Shown piece after piece: positions 25,016 through 33,994 of a DNA stretch of 64,000 nucleotides (positions within the stretch are counted from its first letter, which is position 1; every line of letters begins with the position of its first letter). Origin of the DNA: Raineyella sp034933565 (GTDB taxonomy: Bacteria > Actinomycetota > Actinomycetes > Propionibacteriales > Propionibacteriaceae). The position numbers were made by a program, and so were the translations under genes. Below the pieces are notes generated by a model, which was given only the letters and a program-made list of their open reading frames with translations, was not told where the DNA came from and searched no databases. The stretch covers positions 1 to 64,000 of the forward strand of contig NZ_JAYFNG010000030.1 of the NCBI RefSeq assembly GCF_034933565.1, read 5' to 3'.

Positions 25016-27427
25016 TCAGCGGATGGCTGACCGGAAGCCGCGCAGCCGCAGGCTGTTGGTGACCACGAAGACGCTGGAGAAGGCCATCGCGGCGCCGGCG
25101 ATCATCGGGTTGAGCAGGCCGAGGGCGGCCAGCGGGATGGCGCACACGTTGTAGGCGAAGGCCCAGAAGAGGTTGCCCTTGATCGTCGCGAGCGTACGAC
25201 GCGACAGCCGGATCGCGTCCACCGCGGCGCGCAGGTCGCCCCGCACCAGGGTGAGGTCGGCCGCCTCGATCGCCACGTCGGTGCCGGTGCCCATGGCCAG
25301 GCCGAGATCGGCCCGGGCGAGCGCGGCGGCGTCGTTCACGCCGTCGCCGACCATCGCCACCACCCGGCCCTCTGCCTGCAGTTCCTTGACCACCCGGACC
25401 TTGTCCTGGGGCAGGACCTCGGCGATCACACGGTCGATGCCGAGGGTGTCCGCCACCTGCTGGGCGACCGTACGGTTGTCACCGGTCAGCAGCACCGGGG
25501 TGAGACCGAGTCCCCGGAGCCGCGAGATCGCCTCTGGGCTGGTCGGCCGGATCGCGTCCGCGACGGTGATGACGCCGCGCGCGGCCCCGTCCCAGGCGAC
25601 GACCACCGCGGTGCGCCCGGCCGCCTCGGCGTCCGCCGCGGCCCGGGCCAGCTCCGGCGGCAACCCGGCGCTCTCGCCGGTGAGGCGTCCGCTGTCGTCG
25701 CCGGTCGGTCGTTCACTGCTGCCGCCGACCGGGTGCCCGCTCTCCTCGCCGGCCAGCAGGGTGCGGCGGCCGACGAGGACCGTACGTCCCTCGACGGTGC
25801 CGCGGACGCCGCGGCCCGCCAGGTTGGTGAAGCCCTCGACGTCCGACAGCGGGCCGACGCGGTCCTCGGCGCCCCGCGCGACGGCGCGGGCGATCGGGTG
25901 CTCGGAGGCGGCCTCCACCGCACCGCCGAGGCGGAGCACCTCGTCGACGGTGGTGCCGTCGGCGGCGTACGCGTCGATCAGGGTCATCGTGCCGGTGGTC
26001 ACGGTGCCGGTCTTGTCCAGCACGATCGTGTCGACCTTGCGGGTGGACTCGAGGACCTCGGGGCCCTTGATCAGGATGCCGAGCTGGGCGCCGCGGCCGG
26101 TGCCGACCAGCAGGGCGGTCGGCGTGGCCAGGCCCAGGGCGCAGGGGCAGGCGACGATGAGCACCGCGACGGCTGCGGTGAAGGCCGCCGTCAGCGGGAA
26201 GCCCAGGGCGATCCAGGTGGCGAGGGTGGCGAGGGCGACGACGATGACGATCGGCACGAAGACGCCCGAGACCCGGTCGGCGAGCCGCTGGATCTCGGCC
26301 TTGCCCGACTGGGCGTCCTCGACCAGGCGGGCCATCCGGGCCAGTCGGGTGTCGGCGCCGATCCGGGTGGCCCGGACGACCAGCCGGCCGCCGGCGTTCA
26401 CCGTGGCCCCGGTGACGGTGTCGTCGGGGGCGACCTCCACCGGCACCGACTCGCCGGTGAGCATCGAGGCGTCGACGGCGGACGTGCCGGCGACGACCAC
26501 CCCGTCGGTGGCGATCTTCTCCCCGGGGCGGACGACGAACTCGTCGCCGACGCGCAGATCGTCGATCGGGATCCGCACCTCCGCACCGTCGCGGAGCACC
26601 GCGACGTCCTTCGCGCCGAGCTCGAGCAGGGCGCGCAGTGCGGCGCCGGCGCGGCGCTTCGACCGCTTCTCGATGTAGCGGCCCAGCAGGATGAACATCA
26701 CCACGCCCGAGGCGACCTCGAGGTAGATGTTCGCCGCACCGTCGCTCGGGCCGACGGTCAGCTCGAACGGGTGCTTCATCCCGGTCATCCCGGCGGTGCC
26801 GAAGAACAGGGCGTACAGCGACCACAGGTACGCCGCCCCGGTCCCCATCGAGACCAGGGTGTCCATCGTCGCGGCGCCGTGGCGCAGGTTGGTCCACGCC
26901 GCGCGGTGGAACGGCCAGGCCGCCCAGACGATCACCGGCGAGGCCAGGGTGAGGGACAGCCACTGCCAGTTGTCGAACTGCAGGGCCGGCACCATCGCCA
27001 TCAGGATCACCGGGACCGAGAGCACGGCACTGCCGATCAGCCGCTGGCGCAGCGCCCGCAGCTCGAGCTCCTGGCGGTCCGGGGCGCCCGGGCGTTCCGC
27101 CCCATCGGCGCCCGCACCCGTGCCTGCCGCTGCGCCCGCCTGCGCACCGGCGTCGCGGGGCGTGGCGACCCGCGGGAGGGCGGCGGAGTAGCCGGCGGCG
27201 GCCACGGTGTCGAGCAGCTGCTGGGCGTCGTACCCGTCCGGGACGCTGACGTGGGCCTTCTCGGTGGCGTAGTTGACCGCGGCGGTGACGCCGTCGAGCT
27301 TGTTGAGCTTGCGTTCGATCCGGTTCGCACAGGAGGCGCAGGTCATGCCGCCGATCTCGAGGTCGAGTTCGGTGAGGTGGCCGAGAGCCGTGGGGATGGA
27401 TCTCTTGTCGACCTGGGTCGCTGACAT
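25016..27427 (-). CDS. copA: Copper-exporting P1B-type ATPase
   Basis: 803 aa. Order of features: N-terminal metal-binding domain with GGMTCASC (near residue 30), eight hydrophobic segments, the CPC metal site (IVACPCALG), phosphorylation site DKTGT, the SEHPIARAV motif, GDGVNDAAALARADLG, and C-terminal YNVCAIPL and MAFSSVFVVTNSLRLR. This set is typical of Cu(I) exporters. A Gly/Ser/Glu-rich insertion of about 30 residues (SGHPVGGSSERPTGDDSGRL) interrupts the nucleotide-binding part. AAGGAG eight bases before ATG 27427 decides the start. It follows copZ on the same strand behind CsoR-type operators. Confidence 0.93.
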   Translation of the reverse strand: MSATQVDKRSIPTALGHLTELDLEIGGMTCASCANRIERKLNKLDGVTAAVNYATEKAHVSVPDGYDAQQLLDTVAAAGYSAALPRVATPRDAGAQAGAAAGTGAGADGAERPGAPDRQELELRALRQRLIGSAVLSVPVILMAMVPALQFDNWQWLSLTLASPVIVWAAWPFHRAAWTNLRHGAATMDTLVSMGTGAAYLWSLYALFFGTAGMTGMKHPFELTVGPSDGAANIYLEVASGVVMFILLGRYIEKRSKRRAGAALRALLELGAKDVAVLRDGAEVRIPIDDLRVGDEFVVRPGEKIATDGVVVAGTSAVDASMLTGESVPVEVAPDDTVTGATVNAGGRLVVRATRIGADTRLARMARLVEDAQSGKAEIQRLADRVSGVFVPIVIVVALATLATWIALGFPLTAAFTAAVAVLIVACPCALGLATPTALLVGTGRGAQLGILIKGPEVLESTRKVDTIVLDKTGTVTTGTMTLIDAYAADGTTVDEVLRLGGAVEAASEHPIARAVARGAEDRVGPLSDVEGFTNLAGRGVRGTVEGRTVLVGRRTLLAGEESGHPVGGSSERPTGDDSGRLTGESAGLPPELARAAADAEAAGRTAVVVAWDGAARGVITVADAIRPTSPEAISRLRGLGLTPVLLTGDNRTVAQQVADTLGIDRVIAEVLPQDKVRVVKELQAEGRVVAMVGDGVNDAAALARADLGLAMGTGTDVAIEAADLTLVRGDLRAAVDAIRLSRRTLATIKGNLFWAFAYNVCAIPLAALGLLNPMIAGAAMAFSSVFVVTNSLRLRGFRSAIR

Positions 27428-27596
27428 GGAGGGGGCTCCTTGCTGCACGGGATCGAAGTGTTGCCCGCGCGGACGCGGACGGTGCTGACGGGACGGTGCT
27501 GATCAGCCGGCGGTGATCGGGCGATGGTGATCAGCGGATGGTGATCGGGCGGCGGTAGTGGGGGGTGATCAGAGGGCGAGGATCACGGCGCGCTGA

Positions 27597-27809
27597 TCAG
27601 GCGGGAACGACCTGGTAGCCGGCCTCCTGGACCGCCGCGGCGACCGCGGACGGGTCGAGCGGGGCGGCGCTGGTCACCACGAGCCTGCCGGTGAGGTGGC
27701 TGACCTCGACCGACTCGACGCCGGGGATCTCGCCGACCTCCTCGCTGACCGACATCTCGCAGTGGTGGCAGGTCATGCCGGATACCTGGTACTCGGTAGT
27801 GGTCGACAT
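27597..27809 (-). CDS. copZ: Copper chaperone, heavy-metal-associated domain
   Basis: 70 aa single HMA domain with the copper-binding loop SGMTCHHCEMSV and the ending AAAVQEAGYQVVPA. It would carry Cu(I) to the ATPase encoded downstream. GAGGGAGAA precedes the ATG. The 169-nt gap to copA holds several GTGATC/GATCAG repeats and no gene. Two CsoR-like palindromes lie upstream. Confidence 0.93.
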   Translation of the reverse strand: MSTTTEYQVSGMTCHHCEMSVSEEVGEIPGVESVEVSHLTGRLVVTSAAPLDPSAVAAAVQEAGYQVVPA

Positions 27810-27841
27810 CGTCTGGTTCTCCCTCAGGGACGTACGTCAGA

Positions 27842-27860
27842 GGTACCCCTTGGGGGTATC
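27842..27860. promoter_or_regulatory. CsoR-type operator 1
   Basis: TACCCCTTGGGGGTA at 27844-27858, inside GGTACCCCTTGGGGGTATC. The TACCCC...GGGGTA arms match the copper-repressor (CsoR) consensus. It lies between the copZ promoter and the copZ start. Confidence 0.75.
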
Positions 27861-27875
27861 TCTCCAACAGCAGTC

Positions 27876-27904
27876 ACTATACCCCTGTGGGGTATGTCGG
27901 CAAG
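27876..27904 (-). promoter_or_regulatory. copZ-copA promoter with CsoR-type operator 2
   Basis: ATACCCC-TGT-GGGGTAT (27879-27895) is a perfect CsoR-type palindrome. On the reverse strand a -10 box TATAGT (27881-27876) overlaps it, with TTGCCG as a -35 box 16 bases upstream. CsoR bound without copper would block this promoter. No csoR gene is in the window. Confidence 0.8.
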
Positions 27905-27968
27905 GTGCTCCGTCGACCCCGGACCGGTTCCCCGGGAACGCCGGACGCAGCGGTGGGATGCTCGTCCC

Positions 27969-30788
27969 ATGGCAACTCTCACGGTGCCCCTCGAGGACGC
28001 GGATGCCACCCTGGCGACGGTCGGTGGCAAGGGCCTCAATCTCATCCGGCTGACCCGGGCGGGATATCCGGTGCCGCGTGGTTTCGTGGTCACCACGGCG
28101 GCCTACGCCGCCCACGTCGCCGCTCACGGCCTGGGCCCGGTGATCGCCGCGGCTCTCGAGGGGGTCGACCCGGCCGATGCCGCCGGACCGGAACGGGCCT
28201 GCGCGACCATCCGGGCGGCCTTCGCCGCCGGAGGGATGCCGGACGAGGTCCGCGACGCCGTCCTCGCCGCAGCATCGGCCGCGGGGCTGGTCCCCGCAGG
28301 CTCGCCCGGAGCGCGGGAGGTCCCCCTGGCCGTACGGTCCTCCGCGACGGCCGAGGACCTGGCCGACCTGTCGTTCGCCGGCCAGCAGGAGACCTACCTC
28401 AACGTGCTCGGCGCCGACCAGCTGGTGCGCGCCGTGGTCGACTGCTGGTCGAGCCTGTGGACCGCGCGGGCGATCGGTTACCGGCTCCGCAACGGCATCT
28501 CCCAGGACGGCCTCGGCCTGGCTGTCGTGGTCCAGGCACTGGTCCCTGCCATGGTCAGCGGCGTGATGTTCACCGCCGACCCGCTCACCGGTGTCCGCGC
28601 CCACACCGCGGTGGACGCCGTGCCCGGGCTGGGGGAAGCACTGGTCTCCGGCCTGACCGAGCCGGACCACTGGCTCGTCGACGCCGAGGGCCGGGTGCTG
28701 GAGTGCACGCCGGGGGCCAAGGCGGTCACCACGGTGCCGATCGCCGGTGGTGGTGTCGCGTCGGTGGCGCGGGAGGGTGGTGTCGCGTCGGTGGCGCGGG
28801 AGGGTGGGGTCGCGTCGGTGGCGCGCGAGGCTGCGGTGACGGGATCCTCGACCGCCCCCGACGCCGGGGGGTCCGTCCGCACCGACGAGCCGGTCCTCAC
28901 CGACGAGCAGGTCGCCGAGCTGGCCGCGCTGGGCCGGCGGATCCAGGGCACGTACGACGGCACCCCGCAGGACATCGAGTGGGCGCTCACCGCCGACGGC
29001 TTCCAGGTGCTGCAGACCCGGGCGATCACCTCGCTGTTCCCGCTGCCGCCGGGGCGGGACCCCGACGCGCTGTGGTTCTCCTTCGGCGCCTTCCAGGGGA
29101 TGCTGCGGCCGATCACCCCGGTCGGGCGCGAGTCGCTGATCCGGCTCGCCTCCGGAGCGGCGGCGGTCTTCACCGGGGTGCCGGCCGACCCGGCGCGCCA
29201 GGGCGTCATCGCCGTCGCCGGGGAGCGGCTCTGGGCCCGGATCGACGCACTGGCCCGGGACCCGATCGGCGCCCGGGTCCTGCCGGTGATGCTGTCCATC
29301 GGCGAACCGGGCACCGGCGCGATCCTGCGCCGGCTGGAGACCGACCCACGGTGGCGACCGGTCCGGACCCGCCCGACCGCGGCGACCCTGGCCATGGTGG
29401 GCCGGTTCGGCGGCATCGTGCTGCGCGGCCTGCCGCTCAGCCTGGTCGCCCCCGGGGTGCGCCGCCGCCGGTTCGATCGGGCGATGGAGGCGATGGTGGC
29501 CGCCGCCGAGGCTTCCCAGGATGCGGCCTCCCGGCGGAGCGACCCGTACGAACGCCTGACCGCCCGGGTCGACGCCGCCGGGATCACCCTGCGTGACGGT
29601 CTGGCCGAGGGGCTGAGGAATTTTGCGCCGATGATGGCGCCGGGCTCCGCGATGATCGCCGTCCTGCGTCGCCTCGCCGCCCCACTCGGGGCGGAGGGGG
29701 AACGCCTGGTGATGGAGACCATGCGGGCCCTGCCCGGCAACCCGACGACGGCGATGGATCTGGCCCTGTGGCAGGTCGCGGTGGTCGTCCGCCGCGACCC
29801 GGGTGCCCTGGCGCTGTTCGTCGAGCGGGATGCGGCCGAGCTGGCCGAGCTGTTCCGCCGCGGCGCGCTGCCGGTGTCGACCGACCGGGCACTGCGGGAC
29901 TTCCTCGCCACGTACGGCATGCGCGGGGTGGCCGAGATCGATCTCGGGGCGCCGCGCTGGCGCGACGACCCGGTCCAGCTGATGGCCACCCTGCGCAGCT
30001 ACGTCCGGATGGACGATCCCGCCGTCGCGCCCGATGCCGTTCTCGCCGCCGGGATCCGGACCAGCCGGGAGGCCGTCGACCGGCTGGCCACCCTGCTGGG
30101 CGGCCGCGGCCGCTGGCCGCGGCGCGGGCCGGTCCGGTTCGCCGCGACCCGGCTGCGGATCCTGCTCGGCGCCCGGGAGGTGCCGAAGTTCACCCTCGTC
30201 CGCCTGCTCGGCCGGATCCGCGAGGGGCTGCTCGCCTCAGGGGCCGACCTGGTGGCACTGGGCCGCCTGGACCGGCCCGACGACGTGATGTTCCTCCACT
30301 ACCACGAGCTGCGCGGGGCGGGGGTCGACTCGGACCAGGACCTGCGCGCCCGGGTCGCCGGGCGGAGAGCGGCGTACGACCGGGAGCTGCGCCGCCGGCA
30401 GGTGCCGCGGCTGATCGGCGGGGACGGCCGCACCTGGTACGAAGGTCTCGGCGGGGGTACTGAGGCCACCGGGGAGATCGTCGGCAGTCCGGTGTCGCCG
30501 GGCGTGGTCGAGGGCGCGGTCCGGGTGGTGCTCGACCCGAGCACGGCACATCTGGAGCCGGGCGAGATCCTCGTCTGCCCCGGCACCGACCCGGCCTGGA
30601 CCCCGCTCTTCCTGCCGGCCGCCGGCCTGGTGACCGAGGTCGGCGGGATGATGACCCACGGCTCGGTGGTCGCCCGCGAGTACGGCATCCCGGCCGTCGT
30701 CGGGGTGCACCGGGCCACCACCCGGCTGGCCACCGGCCAACGGATCCGTCTGGACGGGTCCACGGGGGTGATCGAGGTGCTGCCATGA
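27969..30788 (+). CDS. PEP-utilising enzyme, rifampin-phosphotransferase-like
   Basis: 939 aa. The N-terminal ATP-grasp domain shows VGGKGLNLIRLTRAGYPVP, AVRSSATAEDLADLSFAGQ and GVMFTADPLTG. A long middle domain follows. The C-terminal phosphohistidine domain has GGMMTHGSVVAREYGIPAVV, with the catalytic His. The PEP-binding barrel of true PEP synthase is absent. This ATP-grasp, middle, His-domain order is that of rifampin phosphotransferase, which phosphorylates the drug with ATP, but uncharacterised relatives share it. A repeat of nine residues, three times (GGVASVARE), interrupts the ATP-grasp part. It overlaps the next gene by four bases. Confidence 0.8.
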   Translation: MATLTVPLEDADATLATVGGKGLNLIRLTRAGYPVPRGFVVTTAAYAAHVAAHGLGPVIAAALEGVDPADAAGPERACATIRAAFAAGGMPDEVRDAVLAAASAAGLVPAGSPGAREVPLAVRSSATAEDLADLSFAGQQETYLNVLGADQLVRAVVDCWSSLWTARAIGYRLRNGISQDGLGLAVVVQALVPAMVSGVMFTADPLTGVRAHTAVDAVPGLGEALVSGLTEPDHWLVDAEGRVLECTPGAKAVTTVPIAGGGVASVAREGGVASVAREGGVASVAREAAVTGSSTAPDAGGSVRTDEPVLTDEQVAELAALGRRIQGTYDGTPQDIEWALTADGFQVLQTRAITSLFPLPPGRDPDALWFSFGAFQGMLRPITPVGRESLIRLASGAAAVFTGVPADPARQGVIAVAGERLWARIDALARDPIGARVLPVMLSIGEPGTGAILRRLETDPRWRPVRTRPTAATLAMVGRFGGIVLRGLPLSLVAPGVRRRRFDRAMEAMVAAAEASQDAASRRSDPYERLTARVDAAGITLRDGLAEGLRNFAPMMAPGSAMIAVLRRLAAPLGAEGERLVMETMRALPGNPTTAMDLALWQVAVVVRRDPGALALFVERDAAELAELFRRGALPVSTDRALRDFLATYGMRGVAEIDLGAPRWRDDPVQLMATLRSYVRMDDPAVAPDAVLAAGIRTSREAVDRLATLLGGRGRWPRRGPVRFAATRLRILLGAREVPKFTLVRLLGRIREGLLASGADLVALGRLDRPDDVMFLHYHELRGAGVDSDQDLRARVAGRRAAYDRELRRRQVPRLIGGDGRTWYEGLGGGTEATGEIVGSPVSPGVVEGAVRVVLDPSTAHLEPGEILVCPGTDPAWTPLFLPAAGLVTEVGGMMTHGSVVAREYGIPAVVGVHRATTRLATGQRIRLDGSTGVIEVLP
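28749..28829. repeat. 27-bp in-frame repeat, 3 copies
   Basis: Units at 28749, 28776 and 28803 begin GGTGGTGTCGCGTCGGTGGC (third copy slightly changed). Each encodes GGVASVARE. They lie in a surface loop of the ATP-grasp region of the PEP-utilising enzyme. Confidence 0.9.
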
Positions 30789-31534
30789 CCTGGATCGGGA
30801 TCAGTGGCCTGCACCATCCCGACGACGTCGCCCTGTGCGCGGCGCTCGGGGTCGACGCGCTCGGGTTCGTCGTCGGCTTCCCGCACCGGGGGCCGTGGAA
30901 CCTGACCCTCGACGAGGCCGAGGAACTGGTGCTCGGGGTGCCCGGGACGGTCCAACGGGTGGCGGTGGTCGGCGAGGACCCCGACACCGTCCTGGCGACC
31001 ACCCGCCGGCTGCAACCACGGATCGTCCAGCTGCACGCCGACGAACCGCCGGGAGTCACCCTGCGCCTGGTGGGTCTGCTGCACGCCCATGACGTACGGG
31101 TGATGAAGACCCTGCGCCTGCGCCGCGATGACGGCACCCCCGTGGGCCGCCACGTCCACGGCGCCGACCCGCTCGCGGCGGCCCGGCTGCTGGTCGGGAC
31201 CGGCATCGACCTGCTGATGGTCGACCTGGTCGACGCGCCCGGCCCGCCCGGCCCGCCCGGCCCGCCCGGCTCGGGCGGGTCAGCCGCGCTGTCGGCGGCC
31301 CGGCGGATCCGGGAGGGGATCGAGCTGCCGGTTGTCCTGGCCGGCGGCCTGCGCCCCGACACCGTACGGACCGCGCTCGAGGCGGTCGACCCGGACGGCG
31401 TCGACGTGATCAGCGGGGTCGAGGGTGCCGGGCATCGGACGGATCCGGCGAAGGTGGCCGCCCTCGTGGTGGCGGTCAGGGGTCAGGGCGCGATGACCCC
31501 GGGGCACGACCGGCGCTCCGCGGGCGACGCCTGA
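30785..31534 (+). CDS. Phosphoribosylanthranilate isomerase-like protein lacking catalytic Cys
   Basis: 249 aa TIM-barrel protein with the TrpF pattern: GVDALGFVVGFP, IVQLHADEP, and VVLAGGLRPDTVRTAL followed by GVDVISGVEG. The usual N-terminal KICG is GISG here, so the general-base Cys is Ser, and the substrate-binding Arg near residue 36 also seems lost. The Asp of the acid position (LLMVDLVDA) remains, followed by a collagen-like GPPGPPGPPG insertion. ATGA overlap couples it to the PEP-utilising enzyme. No trp genes are near. I think it is not a working tryptophan enzyme. Confidence 0.7.
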   Translation: MTWIGISGLHHPDDVALCAALGVDALGFVVGFPHRGPWNLTLDEAEELVLGVPGTVQRVAVVGEDPDTVLATTRRLQPRIVQLHADEPPGVTLRLVGLLHAHDVRVMKTLRLRRDDGTPVGRHVHGADPLAAARLLVGTGIDLLMVDLVDAPGPPGPPGPPGSGGSAALSAARRIREGIELPVVLAGGLRPDTVRTALEAVDPDGVDVISGVEGAGHRTDPAKVAALVVAVRGQGAMTPGHDRRSAGDA

Positions 31535-31623
31535 CCGGTGCGGGTCACCGCTTCCGCTCGACCGGTGCCGGTCGCCGACCCTGCTCGGCCGTGCCGGTCA
31601 TTGATCCCGCTCGATCCCGCCGG

Positions 31624-32613
31624 TCACTGATCCACGCTCGCCGCCGCCTCCAGCGCCGCGGCGGTGTCGGTGTCGGTCACCAGGTGGTTGAAGAAGCCGG
31701 CCCGGCTGGCAGCGATGATCGAGCCGATCTTGTTGCGGCCCACCGCCACGGCGATGGCGTGCGGCACCTCGCGGAGCTCCTCCAGGCGCATGGCCATCAG
31801 CCGGTCGTTGCTCTCCAGCTCGATCGGGGTGCCATGGATGTCGTACGGTCGCGCGTTGATGTCGCCGACCGCCGACCGCAGCCAGCGCGGGTTGCCCTGG
31901 AAGGTGCTCGGCATGATGGTCCGGGTCAGCGGTGGGGCGCCGACGCCCAGCAGCGCGGCCTTCGCGGTCCTCCACAGGCTGACGACCTCCTGGATGTGCG
32001 GGTCGCGCAGCAGCGACTCGTACAGGTCGGCACTGGGCAGCGCGGGGGCATAGAGCAGCACCGGCCGGCCGGTGAGCTTCATCGCCAGCCGGCGGGCGAT
32101 CTCGTTGGTCTGGTACGGGCCCTCGGACTCCAGCTGGCCCCCCACGGTGGGGGCGACCAGCACCCCGGGGGCCGGCGGCAGGGGGTGGCCGACCACCTGG
32201 TAGACGGTGACGCCGGAGGAGACCAGCAGCCCGTCGCCGGCGACCAGGCCGGCGTCCTCGATCGCGCGGCCGACGCCGGGCGCCAGCACCGCGCCGATGT
32301 CGCGGCGCCCGACCGTGGGGGTGACGTAGACCTTCCGCAGGCCGAGCAGGGCGGCCAGTCGTCCGGCGAGCTCGGCGTCCTGCTCGAACCGCGGCTCGCG
32401 TACCTCGATCGTCACGATGCCGGCGGCCCGGGCCTCGCTGAGCAGTCGGCTCACCGTCGGGCGGCTCACCCCGAGGGCCTCGGCGATCTCCGCCTGGGTC
32501 GCGTTGTCGACGTAGTAGGCCAGGGCGGCCTGGTAGAGGATCGCCGGATCGAAACGTCCGCGTGACGACATCGACGACCGGCCTCCGCGGGCCGTGTCCG
32601 GCACCTCACCCAT
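31624..32613 (-). CDS. SorC/DeoR-family sugar-sensing regulator
   Basis: 329 aa. The N-terminal helix-turn-helix is ATQAEIAEALGVSRPTVSRL. The C-terminal sugar-binding domain has SGVTVYQVVGHPLPP, GVGAPP and AVGRNKIGSIIAASRAG, as in SorC proteins that sense phosphorylated sugars. ATG 32613 has GGGGG seven bases upstream; GTG 32616 is adjacent, and an in-frame ATG at 32571 is possible. It is divergent from the polyol genes, which it most likely controls through the inverted repeats between them. Confidence 0.9.
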   Translation of the reverse strand: MGEVPDTARGGRSSMSSRGRFDPAILYQAALAYYVDNATQAEIAEALGVSRPTVSRLLSEARAAGIVTIEVREPRFEQDAELAGRLAALLGLRKVYVTPTVGRRDIGAVLAPGVGRAIEDAGLVAGDGLLVSSGVTVYQVVGHPLPPAPGVLVAPTVGGQLESEGPYQTNEIARRLAMKLTGRPVLLYAPALPSADLYESLLRDPHIQEVVSLWRTAKAALLGVGAPPLTRTIMPSTFQGNPRWLRSAVGDINARPYDIHGTPIELESNDRLMAMRLEELREVPHAIAVAVGRNKIGSIIAASRAGFFNHLVTDTDTAAALEAAASVDQ

Positions 32614-32670
32614 CACTCATCCCCCTGACGGCGACCCGCTGCCGGGACGCCCCTGGTCGGCAAGACCTCA

Positions 32671-32724
32671 TTGTCGATCGTCGACAAGACCCCCATTGTC
32701 GAACGAATGCGCTACGAGCGTAGC
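32671..32724. promoter_or_regulatory. Two inverted repeats, regulator side of the divergent gap
   Basis: TTGTCGA-TCG-TCGACAA (32671-32687) is a perfect 17-bp inverted repeat, with another TTGTCGA half at 32696-32702. GCTACG-AG-CGTAGC (32711-32724) is a second perfect repeat, flanked on both sides by GAACGAATG. These are likely SorC operators. Confidence 0.55.
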
Positions 32725-32750
32725 GTGAACGAATGTTCAGCACAACAGTT

Positions 32751-32792
32751 GCACAAAAGTGCTGGACAAATGTTGGCTGAGCCGCCTAAGGT
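32751..32792 (+). promoter_or_regulatory. Polyol operon promoter with adjacent inverted repeat
   Basis: TGGACA (32763-32768) and TAAGGT (32787-32792), spacing 18, make a plausible promoter for the dehydrogenase gene. The palindrome GCAC-AAAA-GTGC (32751-32762) abuts the -35 box, suited to a SorC-type activator or repressor. Confidence 0.5.
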
Positions 32793-32845
32793 CGAACCGA
32801 CGTGGCAATGAGGCGCGTCAACCCCTGAAGGGACGGAGTTCAAAG

Positions 32846-33931
32846 GTGAACAACACACTTCCCGAGACGATGAAGGCAGTCATCAATCACGGGCCTCGCG
32901 ACTACCGCTTGGAGCAGCTGCCGGTGCCGACCCGCGGGCCCGGGGAACTGCTGCTCAAGGTCGAGGCGGTGGGTATCTGCGCCAGCGACCTGAAGAACTG
33001 GGCCGGTGCGGCGAAGTTCTGGGGCGATGAGAACCGGCCGGCCTGGGCCGAGACCGAGGTCGTCCCGGGGCACGAGATCACCGGGCGGATCATCGGCCTG
33101 GATGACGAGGCGCGGGCCCACTGGGGGGTCGAGCTCGACGACCGGGTCGTGCTGGAGCAGATCGTCCCGTGCTGGGACTGCCTCTACTGTGACCACGGCG
33201 ATTACCACATGTGCCAGCCGCACAACATGTACGGCTTCAAGCGCGCCAACCCGGGCGGCATGGAGGAGTACATGGTGGTCAGCACCAACTCCCTGGTGCA
33301 CCGGATCAGCAAGGACATCCCGCCGGCCCACGCCGCGTTCGCCGAGCCGCTGTCCTGCGCCCTGCACGCCGTCGAGCGGGCGAACATCCGCTTCAACGAC
33401 ACCGTGGTGGTGGCCGGTGCCGGCCCGATCGGCCTCGGCATGATCGCCGGTGCCGCAGCGAAGTCGCCGGCCCGGATCATCGCCCTCGACATGGATCCGC
33501 GCAAGCTGGAGATCGCCGAGAAGACCGGCGCGACGATGACGATCAACATCGCCGAACAGGATGCGGTCCAGGTCATCAAGGACCTCACCGGTGGCTACGG
33601 CGCCGACGTCTACCTGGAGGGCACCGGGCACCCCTCGGCCGTCCCGCAGGGCCTCAACCTGCTGCGCAAGCTCGGCCGCTACGTGGAGTACTCGGTCTTC
33701 AAGGAGAACGTCTCGGTCGACTGGTCGATCATCTCCGACGACAAGGAGCTCGACGTCCTGGGTGCACACCTCGGCCCGAACTGCTGGCCGGCCGCCATCA
33801 AGCTGATCGAGACCGGCAAACTCCCGCTGGACGAGATCTGCACCCACCAGCTCCCGCTCGAGGACTTCCAGAAGGGCCTGGACATGGTCGCCTCCGGCAA
33901 GGAGTCCATCAAGGTCAGCCTCATCCCCTGA
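32846..33931 (+). CDS. Zn-dependent polyol dehydrogenase (erythritol/threitol type)
   Basis: 361 aa medium-chain dehydrogenase. The catalytic zinc site is GICASDLKNW with VPGHE; the structural-zinc region is PCWDCLYCDHGDYHMC; the Rossmann motif is VVAGAGPIGLGMIAG. The segment GAAKFWGDENRPAW resembles the mycobacterial erythritol/L-threitol dehydrogenase EltD as I remember it. It would oxidise a tetritol to erythrulose with NAD. GTG 32846 is preceded by GGAG at seven bases; an ATG at 32870 is the alternative. First gene of the polyol operon. Another polyol is possible. Confidence 0.85.
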   Translation: MNNTLPETMKAVINHGPRDYRLEQLPVPTRGPGELLLKVEAVGICASDLKNWAGAAKFWGDENRPAWAETEVVPGHEITGRIIGLDDEARAHWGVELDDRVVLEQIVPCWDCLYCDHGDYHMCQPHNMYGFKRANPGGMEEYMVVSTNSLVHRISKDIPPAHAAFAEPLSCALHAVERANIRFNDTVVVAGAGPIGLGMIAGAAAKSPARIIALDMDPRKLEIAEKTGATMTINIAEQDAVQVIKDLTGGYGADVYLEGTGHPSAVPQGLNLLRKLGRYVEYSVFKENVSVDWSIISDDKELDVLGAHLGPNCWPAAIKLIETGKLPLDEICTHQLPLEDFQKGLDMVASGKESIKVSLIP

Positions 33932-33994
33932 CCTGCATCCCCCACCCATCCCCCGAAACAGCCCACCGGTTCTGACAACGAAGTCGAGGACAAC

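Noticed and set aside
30785..31534. Call as a true trpF gene
   Set aside because: The general-base Cys is Ser, a substrate Arg seems missing, and no tryptophan gene is close.
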